A DNA stretch of 64,000 nucleotides, from assembly GCA_963772375.1 (NCBI GenBank), contig CAVYXG010000004.1, positions 558,001-622,000 of the forward strand, in the 5' to 3' direction. The stretch comes from DATBHM01 sp963772375 (lineage in GTDB: Bacteria; Actinomycetota; UBA4738; JACQTL01). Below the pieces are notes generated by a model. It worked only from the letters and a program-made list of their open reading frames with translations. It was not told where the DNA came from and did no database searches. The position numbers and the translations under genes were made by a program. The number at the start of each line of letters is the position of its first letter. Position 1 is the first letter of the stretch. Positions 43,129 to 51,982 of the stretch are shown here, in pieces.

Positions 43129-45792
43129 ATGACGAACCCCGACCTCCCGACGGGAACGGTGACTTTCCTGTTCACCGACATCGAGGGCTCGACCCGTCTG
43201 GTGTGGGAGCTCGGAGCGGCCTGGCGGGCCGTCGTCGAGACGCACAACCGCATCCTCCGCGACGCCGTCCGGGAGGCCGGCGGGGTCGACGTCCGAACGG
43301 AGGGCGACTCGATGTTCGCGGTGTTCGAGAGCGCGACCGCTGCGGCCGCGGCGGCGGTCCGGGCCCAGCGGGAGCTGGCCGCCGAGCCGTGGCCGGCGCC
43401 GGTCCGCGTCCGGATGGGTCTCCACACCGGCGAGGGCGATCCGGGAGGCGACGACTACGTCGGGATCGACGTTCACCGGGCCGCGCGAATCGCCGCCGCG
43501 GGTCACGGTGGGCAGATCCTCCTGTCGAGGCCGACACGGGCACTGATCGAACAGCAGCTGCCCGACGGCGTCGCCGTCCGGGAGCTCGGCCGCCACCGTC
43601 TGAAGGACCTGGCGAACACCGAGGAGCTGAGCGACCTCGTCGTGGACGGGCTGCCGTCGGAGTTCCCGCCGCCCCGGACCCTCGACGCACCGAGCGGCCT
43701 GCCGACGCCCCTCACCAGTTTCGTGGGGCGGGAGCGCGAGCTGGCGCAGATCGGAGAGCTCCTCACCGGGACGCGGCTCCTGACGCTGACCGGACCGGGC
43801 GGCTGCGGCAAGACCCGGCTCGCGATCGAGTCCGCTCGGAGGGCCATGCCGTCGTTCCCGGACGGCGCCTTCTTCGTGGAGCTCGCGCCCATCACAGATC
43901 CCGAGCTGGTCCATCCCACGATCGCCCGCTCGCTCGGCGTCCGGGAGGACCCCGGGCGGCCCATCAGGGAGGCGGTGGAGGACGCCCTCCGCGAACGGGA
44001 GACGCTCCTCGTCCTGGACAACTTCGAACAGATCCTGCCGGCGGCCCCGTTCGTCACCGACCTGCTCCGGGTCGCTCCCGGGCTCCGGGTCCTCGTCACG
44101 AGCCGTGCGGCGCTCCGGCTGTCCGGCGAACAGGAGCTCCCCGTTCCTCCGCTCCGGATGCCCGACCCCGCGGGGCTCCGCCCGGACGAGATGCTCTCGG
44201 AGTTCGAGGCGGTGTCGCTGTTCGTGCAGCGGGGTGCGGCCGTCGCCCCCGGGTTCGCGCTCACCGAGACGAACGCCGCCGCCATCGCCGAGGTCTGTGC
44301 GCGGCTCGACGGGCTCCCGCTCGCCATCGAGCTGGCCGCCTCGCGGGTGAAGCTCATCTCGCCGGCGGACATGCTGAGGCGGCTCGAGCGCCGCCTCGCG
44401 GTCCTCATCGGAGGTCCGCAGGACCTTCCGGCACGGCAGCGGGCGCTGCGCGAGACCATCCGGTGGAGCTACGACCTCCTCGAACCCCCGGAGCAGCGCC
44501 TGTTCGGCCGGCTCTCGGTCTTCCTCGGCGGCTGGACGCTCGAGGCGGCAGAGGCGGTCACGGACCCGGCAGGCGAGCTCGGGATCGACACCCTGTCCGG
44601 GCTGGGCACGCTGGTGGACAACAGCCTCGTGAGGATCGAGCCGGGTCGCGGCGAGGTCCGGTTCGCCATGCTCGAGACCATCAGGGAGTTCGCGACCGAG
44701 GCACTCGCTGTCGACGATGGCGACCCCCTCCGACGCCGGCACCTCGCGTTCTTCCGCGCGCTGGCGGAGCGGGCGGCGCCCGAGCTGACCAACCGGGACG
44801 AGGGCTGGCTCGACCGTCTCGAACTGGAGCACGACAACCTGCGGGCCGCGGTTCGCCGGTCGATCGACGCCGGGGATGCGGAGGCCGGTCTCATGATGGC
44901 GTGGGCCCTGTGGCGATTCTGGCTCATGCGCAACCATCTCGCGGAGGGGCGCCGGTCCACGGAGGAGCTCCTGGCGTTGCCGGCCGCACGGGAGCCGACC
45001 GTGGCCCGGGCGAGGGGCCTGACGGCGCTCGGGAACCTCGCGTACTGGCAGCGGGAGCCGCAGTTCGTTCGGCGGCCGTACGAGGAGGCGCTGGCGCTCT
45101 CGCGCGACCTCGGCGACCGCCCGGGGGAGGCGGAGGCGTACTACAACCTGTCGTTCGCCCACTTCGTCGCCGGCGACGTCGTGGGGGCGAAGGACCTCCT
45201 GGAGGGCGCGGCGGACCGATATCGAGAACTCGGCGACGAGACGAATCTCGCCTTCGCGAACACCGCCCTGGGGATGATGGGGTACGTCCTCGGCGGAGAC
45301 CGGGCGCGCAACCGCGAATCGGTCGAAGAGGCCCTCCAGACGTTCCGCCGGGGGCGTCAGCTGTGGGGCGTCTCGCAGGCCTCGTCCATGCTGGTGGCGC
45401 TGGCGAAGGAGGACGGAGACCTCCCGCGGGCGATGGCCGCCGCGCTCGAGAGCCTCGACGCAAACGTCGTCCTCGGCCACCGGCTGGGGATCACCGTGTG
45501 CATGCAGGGCGCCGCGCTGCTCGCCATCGAGGGTGGCGACCCGGAGCTCGGCGCCAGGCTCGGGGGGACGATCGAGCGCGTGCGCGAGGACGAGGAAGGC
45601 GAGGCACCGCCACTGACCGTCGGCCTCATCGATGTCCGCGAGGCGCTGACGGGGGTCCTGCCCGAGGAACGCATCGAAGCCCTGTGGGAGCAGGGCCGTG
45701 CGACGGCCCTGGAGGAGGCGCTGGCCGCCGGGCGCTCGTGGCTCGCCTCCAGCTTGGTGGCGAAGGAGCCGGATGCCGCCGGACAGGCCTGA
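43129..45792 (+). CDS. Class III nucleotide cyclase-STAND ATPase-TPR protein (cyclase C)
   Basis: The 887-residue paralogue of cyclase A has the same order: cyclase (D17 in FLFTDIEGST, D60 in RTEGDSMF), ATPase (Walker A GPGGCGKTR near 222, LLVLDNFEQI near 293) and TPR half. The unusual positions match: R56 for the lysine and H116 for the asparagine. Gene C is divergent from cyclase B across 84 bases and converges with glmS 8 bases downstream. The close similarity to A, on the other side of the B/sensor pair, points to a local duplication. Whether it makes a nucleotide or acts as a transcription-linked STAND switch is open. Confidence 0.88.
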   Translation: MTNPDLPTGTVTFLFTDIEGSTRLVWELGAAWRAVVETHNRILRDAVREAGGVDVRTEGDSMFAVFESATAAAAAAVRAQRELAAEPWPAPVRVRMGLHTGEGDPGGDDYVGIDVHRAARIAAAGHGGQILLSRPTRALIEQQLPDGVAVRELGRHRLKDLANTEELSDLVVDGLPSEFPPPRTLDAPSGLPTPLTSFVGRERELAQIGELLTGTRLLTLTGPGGCGKTRLAIESARRAMPSFPDGAFFVELAPITDPELVHPTIARSLGVREDPGRPIREAVEDALRERETLLVLDNFEQILPAAPFVTDLLRVAPGLRVLVTSRAALRLSGEQELPVPPLRMPDPAGLRPDEMLSEFEAVSLFVQRGAAVAPGFALTETNAAAIAEVCARLDGLPLAIELAASRVKLISPADMLRRLERRLAVLIGGPQDLPARQRALRETIRWSYDLLEPPEQRLFGRLSVFLGGWTLEAAEAVTDPAGELGIDTLSGLGTLVDNSLVRIEPGRGEVRFAMLETIREFATEALAVDDGDPLRRRHLAFFRALAERAAPELTNRDEGWLDRLELEHDNLRAAVRRSIDAGDAEAGLMMAWALWRFWLMRNHLAEGRRSTEELLALPAAREPTVARARGLTALGNLAYWQREPQFVRRPYEEALALSRDLGDRPGEAEAYYNLSFAHFVAGDVVGAKDLLEGAADRYRELGDETNLAFANTALGMMGYVLGGDRARNRESVEEALQTFRRGRQLWGVSQASSMLVALAKEDGDLPRAMAAALESLDANVVLGHRLGITVCMQGAALLAIEGGDPELGARLGGTIERVREDEEGEAPPLTVGLIDVREALTGVLPEERIEALWEQGRATALEEALAAGRSWLASSLVAKEPDAAGQA

Positions 45793-45800
45793 GGGCAGCC

Positions 45801-47627
<1,827 letters not shown>

Positions 47628-47636
47628 GACCGGTCG

Positions 47637-47642
47637 ATGGTA
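47637..47642 (-). promoter_or_regulatory. Leaderless -10 box of glmS
   Basis: TACCAT on the minus strand, 9 bases before the glmS ATG, with no Shine-Dalgarno sequence between. It matches the TANNNT pattern of actinobacterial -10 boxes. Confidence 0.5.
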
Positions 47643-47728
47643 CCAGTGGCCCGTTTCGTCTCAATCGGTCGTTCGAACTGGGACGAACGGCCCGAATCCG
47701 ACGCCGCCGGAACCGGGCGACGCCCGCG

Positions 47729-49066
47729 TCAGCCGAGGGTTCGGCGGACCACGTCGGCTATGGCGTCAACATGGCGGCGGGCCTCGTCCTCGGTCTCGGC
47801 CTCGACCATCACGCGGACGAGCTGCTCGGTCCCCGAGGGCCGGACCAGGATGCGGCCGCGTTCACCGAGAGCGGCCTCGGCCGCCGCGATGGCGTCATCC
47901 ACGTCGGCCGCCCCCTCCAGCGCTCCCCGGTCCCGAACCCGGACGTTCTCGAGCACCTGGGGGTAGCGCTGCATGCGACCCGCGAGATCGGCGACCGTCA
48001 GCCCGGCCTTCGCCGCGAGCGACAGGAACACGATGGCCGTGAGGACCCCGTCCCCGGTCGTGGCGTGCTCGGAGAAGATCACGTGCCCGGACTGCTCGCC
48101 GCCGAGCACGGCGCCCGACCGGAGCATCTCCTCCAGCACGTAGCGGTCCCCGACCTTGGTCACGAGCACCTCGATGCCCGCGTCCTCCATCGCCATGCGG
48201 AACCCGAGGTTGGCCATCACGGTGGTCACGACCGCGTTCCCGCGGAGGCGGCCGTCGTCCCGAAGCGCCGTTGCGCACGCCGCCAGCACCTGGTCGCCGT
48301 CGACCACGTTCCCGTTCGCATCCGCGAACAGCGCCCGGTCGGCGTCGCCGTCGTGGGCCACCCCCGCGTCGGCGCCGAGGCGGACGACCTCGGCCGCGAC
48401 GACCTCGGGGTGCATGGCGCCCACGCCCACGTTGATGTTGCGCCCGTCGGGGTCGTCGCCCAGCACGTGGACCTCCGCCCCCAGCCACCGGAGCGCCTCC
48501 GGGGCCACGCCGGACGCCGAGCCGTTCGCGCAGTCCACGACGATGCGCATGCCCGAGAGCGGCGCAGCCGCGGCGCCCACGAGGTGGTCGATGTAGCGCT
48601 CGCGGGCGTCGGGGATCGGCCGGATCCTCCCGACGTCGACCCCCGAGGCGACCAGGGCCGGCTCCTCGAGCGCGACCTCCATCTCGTCCTCGAGCGCGTC
48701 GGGCAGCTTGTAGCCCGTCTGAGAGAAGAACTTGATCCCGTTGTCCTCCGGCGGGTTGTGGGAGGCGGAGATCATCGCGCCGGCGTTCGCCCCGAGCGAG
48801 GTGGTGAGGAACGCCACCGCCGGCGTCGTCTGCACCCCGGCCAGCAGGACGTTCCCGCCGGCGGAGCAGATCCCGGCCGCGAGCGCCGCCTCGAGAAAGT
48901 CCCCGCTCGCCCGCGTGTCCCGGCCCACGACGACCTCCGGGTGCGCGCCGCCGTGGTGCATCCCGAGCACGCGAACCGCCGCCGCGCCCAGCCGGTAGGC
49001 GAGCTCGCCGGTCAGGTCGCGGCCGGCGACGCCGCGGATGCCATCGGTCCCGAACAACCGTCCCAT
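47729..49066 (-). CDS. glmM: Phosphoglucosamine mutase
   Basis: The 445-residue enzyme converts glucosamine-6-phosphate to glucosamine-1-phosphate, the step after GlmS. The phosphoserine is S102 in ISASHNPPEDNG, metal binding is HDGDADRAL, and the sugar and phosphate loops are GGEQSGHVIF and RPSGTEQLVRVM. The start is ATG at 49066, with TAGGCT 9 bases upstream and no ribosome site. It is separated from glmS by 101 bases without a gene. Confidence 0.98.
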   Translation of the reverse strand: MGRLFGTDGIRGVAGRDLTGELAYRLGAAAVRVLGMHHGGAHPEVVVGRDTRASGDFLEAALAAGICSAGGNVLLAGVQTTPAVAFLTTSLGANAGAMISASHNPPEDNGIKFFSQTGYKLPDALEDEMEVALEEPALVASGVDVGRIRPIPDARERYIDHLVGAAAAPLSGMRIVVDCANGSASGVAPEALRWLGAEVHVLGDDPDGRNINVGVGAMHPEVVAAEVVRLGADAGVAHDGDADRALFADANGNVVDGDQVLAACATALRDDGRLRGNAVVTTVMANLGFRMAMEDAGIEVLVTKVGDRYVLEEMLRSGAVLGGEQSGHVIFSEHATTGDGVLTAIVFLSLAAKAGLTVADLAGRMQRYPQVLENVRVRDRGALEGAADVDDAIAAAEAALGERGRILVRPSGTEQLVRVMVEAETEDEARRHVDAIADVVRRTLG

Positions 49067-49075
49067 GCGGCGGTC

Positions 49076-49081
49076 AGCCTA
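49076..49081 (-). promoter_or_regulatory. Leaderless -10 box of glmM
   Basis: TAGGCT, 9 bases, ATG: identical arrangement to those before cyclase C and truA. Confidence 0.6.
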
Positions 49082-49157
49082 CCCCGCGTCCGGACGGCGT
49101 CCGTCCGGGAATCCGGCGTCGGGTCGAATCCCCGCCGGAACGGTCACAATGGGGTCC

Positions 49158-49478
49158 ATGGACGGCGCCCCCGGCAACGGCGCCCCCCTGTCGGGGGGCC
49201 TCGTGCTGGTCGACAGCACCCGGTCGATCTCCGACGGATACCTCCTGCGCGGGCGCCTCGAGGCCGACGGCATCCCCGTCGTCCTGAAGGGCGAGGGCGA
49301 GGGCCCGTACCGCATGGGGCCGGTGTTCGTGTACGTCCCCGTGGAGTTCGAGGTCCAGGCGCTCATGATCATCGAGGAGATCCGTTCCGGGCGTCTGCGG
49401 GTGCACGACGGGGAGGAGCTCGGCGCCGAGACGGACTGGACGAACGCCGAGACCGAACCCGGCCCCTCCGAGGGCTAG
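49158..49478 (+). CDS. DUF2007-like small signal-transduction protein
   Basis: The 106-residue soluble protein contains a ferredoxin-like DUF2007-type core (VLVDSTRSISDGYLLRGRLE, then VPVEFEVQALMIIEEI) and an acidic tail. ATG at 49158 is chosen because CACAAT lies 7 bases upstream; longer frames start in low-complexity codons. It runs against the surrounding minus-strand housekeeping genes, and its TAG stop shares the bases CTAG with the stop of rpsI. The function of the family is unclear. Confidence 0.7.
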   Translation: MDGAPGNGAPLSGGLVLVDSTRSISDGYLLRGRLEADGIPVVLKGEGEGPYRMGPVFVYVPVEFEVQALMIIEEIRSGRLRVHDGEELGAETDWTNAETEPGPSEG

Positions 49479-49879
49479 CGCTTCGAGTACTGGGGCGCCT
49501 TGCGGGCCTTCTTCAGGCCGTACTTCCGGCGTTCCTTCTCCCGGGCGTCGCGGGTGAGCAACCCCTCGGACTTGAGGGCGCCGCGGAGCTCGGGGTTCAT
49601 CTCGATGAGGGCCCGGGCGATGCCGTGGCGGAGCGCCCCGGCCTGCCCGCTGACGCCGCCGCCGTGGATGCGGGCGATCACGTCGAGCTCCCGGTCGAGG
49701 CCGGCCACCCGAAGGGGCGTGGCCACGATCATGCGGTGGGCCCGCGTCGGGAAGTACTCCTCGAGCGTCCGCCCGTTCAGCTCGAACCGGCCGGAGCCGG
49801 GGACGACGCGGACTCGGGCGACGGCCTCCTTGCGGCGGCCCGTGCCGTTCGTGGTTGAGGAGGGGGACGCGACTGCCAC
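49475..49879 (-). CDS. rpsI: 30S ribosomal protein S9
   Basis: The 134-residue protein has the S9 core (GTGRRKEAVARVRVVPGSG) and the essential basic tail ending QYSKR, which reaches the ribosomal P site. The start is GTG at 49879, 3 bases after the rplM stop, with AGGAG overlapping that stop. It forms the usual rplM-rpsI pair. Confidence 0.98.
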   Translation of the reverse strand: MAVASPSSTTNGTGRRKEAVARVRVVPGSGRFELNGRTLEEYFPTRAHRMIVATPLRVAGLDRELDVIARIHGGGVSGQAGALRHGIARALIEMNPELRGALKSEGLLTRDAREKERRKYGLKKARKAPQYSKR

Positions 49880-49882
49880 CGG

Positions 49883-50623
49883 CTACTCCTTCTCGGCCTT
49901 CTCGGTCTGCTTGCGGGCGCGACGCGGCGTCCGCCTGGTCTTCGTGGTCGCCTCGGGCTCGGCGGACGAGCGCTTCGCAGCCGTCTTGGCGGCCGGCGCC
50001 TTCGCCGTGGTCTTCGCCGTGGACTTCGCGCCGGACCCCGCCGTGGAGCGCGTGCGGGTCGTCGCGGACCGCTTGGCGGCGGTGGGCTTCGCGGTGGGGC
50101 CCTTCGGGGCCGCCTTCTTCGGCGACCGCGCCGGCCTGTCGGCCTTCGGCTCCGGCGTGGGGAGCCCGTGCCACGCCGGGACCGCTCCGAGCGCGAGCGC
50201 CTCGGGCTTCTGCGCCGCGTGCGGATGCTCGGGGCCCGCGTACACCATGAGCTTACGGGCCATGGAACGGCCGAGTCGGTTCTTCGGCAGCATGCCCTTG
50301 ACCGCCTTCTCGACGACGAACGCCGGCCGTTCAGCCATGAGCCTCGAGTACCCCACGGCCGTGAGCCCGCCCGGGTACCCCGAGTGGCGATAGGCCACCT
50401 TCGCGCCCTCCTTGCCGCCGGTGAGGCGGACGCCGGCCGCGTTGACCACGATCACGTGGTCGCCGGTGTCGGCGTGCGGGGCGTAGATGGGCTTGTGCTT
50501 GCCGCGCAGGACCGAGGCAACCTCGGAGGCGAGGCGGCCGAGCACGGCGCCGTCGGCGTCCACGACGTACCACCGGCGCTCGATGTCGCGCGGACGAGGG
50601 CTGTAGGTGCGTGAGGTCGTCAT
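49883..50623 (-). CDS. rplM: 50S ribosomal protein L13 with long basic C-terminal extension
   Basis: The first 150 residues are a normal L13 (RRWYVVDADGAVLGRLAS, GDHVIVVNAAGVRLTGGK, GMLPKNRLGRSMARKLMVYA). The remaining 95 or so are a lysine/alanine/threonine/proline-rich tail of histone-H1 type (AAPKGPTAKPTAAKRSATT, ending RKQTEKAEKE). Typical L13 is about 145 residues, so the tail is an unusual addition; it may bind rRNA or DNA. It is in frame, with no sign of a frameshift. Confidence 0.96.
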   Translation of the reverse strand: MTTSRTYSPRPRDIERRWYVVDADGAVLGRLASEVASVLRGKHKPIYAPHADTGDHVIVVNAAGVRLTGGKEGAKVAYRHSGYPGGLTAVGYSRLMAERPAFVVEKAVKGMLPKNRLGRSMARKLMVYAGPEHPHAAQKPEALALGAVPAWHGLPTPEPKADRPARSPKKAAPKGPTAKPTAAKRSATTRTRSTAGSGAKSTAKTTAKAPAAKTAAKRSSAEPEATTKTRRTPRRARKQTEKAEKE

Positions 50624-50636
50624 AACGAAAAGAAAG

Positions 50637-50652
50637 CGGCCGGGGGCGGCCG
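50637..50652 (-). promoter_or_regulatory. Hairpin in the rplM leader followed by a T-rich stretch
   Basis: On the minus strand CGGCCG-CCCC-CGGCCG is followed by CTTTCTTTTCG just before the rplM ATG, with no ribosome site. Given the promoter upstream, the hairpin would lie at or near the 5' end of the message, so it could protect the RNA, attenuate transcription or bind a ribosomal protein. Confidence 0.5.
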
Positions 50653-50659
50653 ACGCCCA

Positions 50660-50689
50660 ATGCTACCTGCGGCAACGCTCGACCGTCAA
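50660..50689 (-). promoter_or_regulatory. rplM-rpsI promoter
   Basis: TTGACG (50689-50684) and TAGCAT (50665-50660) are 18 bases apart on the minus strand, about 37 bases before the rplM start. Confidence 0.7.
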
Positions 50690-50733
50690 AGGAAGCCGTG
50701 CCTGGAACGAGCCCCAGGCGGGTCCGGCCGGAC

Positions 50734-51729
50734 CTACCGATCGGACTCCAGGGCCACGCCCTCACCGGCACCGACGCGGGCAGGCACGAGCGCTCCCTGA
50801 CGGGCCGCCGGCGCCACGCCGGCCCCCAGCCACGCCGGCCGGGGCACCCGCACGTGCAGCTTGCGCAGCACGAACGGGATCACGAACCACACCAGGGCGA
50901 GGATGCCCATGCTCCAGCCGAGCCAGTTGGTCGGGACGTCCACGAGCTTCAGCCCCGAGGCCAGCAGCACGAAGATCAGCGCCCTTCGGATCACGGCGTC
51001 GGGGGCGCGGCTCGAGTACCGGGCGCCCATATACACGCCGGGGATGCTGCCGACCAGGATCGAGGCAGTGAGGCCGAGCGAGAAGTCGCCGAACAGGATG
51101 TGCGCGAGGGCCGCGGAGGCCACGAGTGGAACCGCCTGCACCAGGTCCGTGCCCACCAGCGACGGCGCCGTGAGCCGCGGGTACAGGAATAGCAGGAACA
51201 CGATGATCAGCGAACCGGAGCCGACGGAGGTCATGCCCACGACCAGGCCGCCCAGCGCGCCGATCAGAAGGGTCGGGACCTTCTTGACGTGGAGATCGGC
51301 GACACGGCCGTCCGCGCCGTCGGACAGCCCGAGCACCACCCGCCGGCGCTGCATCTGGGCGCGCACGATCATCGACCCGCACGCGGCCAGCAGGGCGATG
51401 CCGAGGATCAACTTCAGGTCGGTCTCGAGCGTGGCGTTGTTTCCCAGGGCCCGCAGCACGAACACGCCGGCGAACGCGAAGGGCACGGACCCGATCATCA
51501 GCCACTTCACGAGCGAGTAGTTCACGGTTCCGCGGCGGGCGTGGACCAGGCCTCCAACGGGCTTCATCACGAGGGCCGCCACCAGGTCGCTGGACACCGC
51601 GGTGAGCGGCTCCACCTTGAAGACGAGCACGAGGATCGGGGTCATGAGGGCGCCACCACCCATGCCGGTGAGCCCCACGATGAACCCCACGATCAGCCCC
51701 GCGATGGCGACGTAGGCGTCGAAGTGCAT
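50734..51729 (-). CDS. TSUP (TauE/SafE) family permease
   Basis: The 331-residue membrane protein has about eight helices in two repeated halves, with the family glycine motifs GLTGMGGGALMTPIL and GMTSVGSGSLIIVFLL. TSUP proteins export or import sulfite, sulfoacetate or other organosulfur or organic anions. ATG at 51729 opens the first helix; longer frames run through the leader hairpin. A basic tail of about 35 residues faces the cytoplasm. Its leader carries an attenuator-like structure. The substrate cannot be told. Confidence 0.86.
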   Translation of the reverse strand: MHFDAYVAIAGLIVGFIVGLTGMGGGALMTPILVLVFKVEPLTAVSSDLVAALVMKPVGGLVHARRGTVNYSLVKWLMIGSVPFAFAGVFVLRALGNNATLETDLKLILGIALLAACGSMIVRAQMQRRRVVLGLSDGADGRVADLHVKKVPTLLIGALGGLVVGMTSVGSGSLIIVFLLFLYPRLTAPSLVGTDLVQAVPLVASAALAHILFGDFSLGLTASILVGSIPGVYMGARYSSRAPDAVIRRALIFVLLASGLKLVDVPTNWLGWSMGILALVWFVIPFVLRKLHVRVPRPAWLGAGVAPAARQGALVPARVGAGEGVALESDR

Positions 51730-51759
51730 GCGCTGTATGCCTTTCTCGACACGAAAAAA

Positions 51760-51783
51760 GGCCGCGACAAAAACGTCGCGGCC
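51760..51783 (-). terminator. Intrinsic terminator/attenuator before the TSUP gene
   Basis: On the minus strand, GGCCGCGAC and GTCGCGGCC form a perfect 9-bp stem around GTTTTT, followed by TTTTTT. It lies 30 bases before the TSUP start and about 25 bases after the predicted transcription start, so it could end transcription before the gene unless the leader refolds. Confidence 0.85.
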
Positions 51784-51811
51784 TCCAGTCGTCTGGTCAG
51801 CCAGTTGCGTC
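51784..51811 (-). ncRNA. Short structured leader, candidate switch
   Basis: Between the promoter and the terminator the minus strand reads CTGG-CTGA-CCAG-ACGA-CTGG-AGG. The middle CCAG can pair with the CTGG before it or the one after it, two mutually exclusive hairpins. This is suited to a small regulatory leader or a protein- or ligand-binding attenuator. It is not matched by me to any named riboswitch. Confidence 0.45.
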
Positions 51812-51840
51812 ACCCTACCGGCCCAACCAGGGCCTGTCAA
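51812..51840 (-). promoter_or_regulatory. Promoter of the TSUP leader
   Basis: On the minus strand, TTGACA (51840-51835) and TAGGGT (51817-51812) are 17 bases apart, a near-consensus housekeeping promoter. Transcription should begin near 51805. Confidence 0.8.
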
Positions 51841-51982
51841 CGAGACGTTCGTCGCGGGAACTCGGGCCATCGGCCGAGCGACCTCCGACCGCGGGTCGCC
51901 GACCCGCAGGCATGTGAGGGTGCGGCCGGACATACCATGTGCTGAGACCGCCGGCGGGCGGTTCGTCTAGGAGGTGACCGGC

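Noticed and set aside
35403..45792. Reading the cyclase island as a Pycsar-type antiphage system
   Set aside because: The cyclases are large STAND/TPR signalling proteins, the sensor is a full transporter, and no other defence genes are nearby. The cNMP link alone is not enough.
47628..47728. A glmS ribozyme or tRNA in the glmS-glmM gap
   Set aside because: No conserved pseudoknot core or tRNA T-loop/anticodon pattern is visible, and the glmS start appears leaderless.
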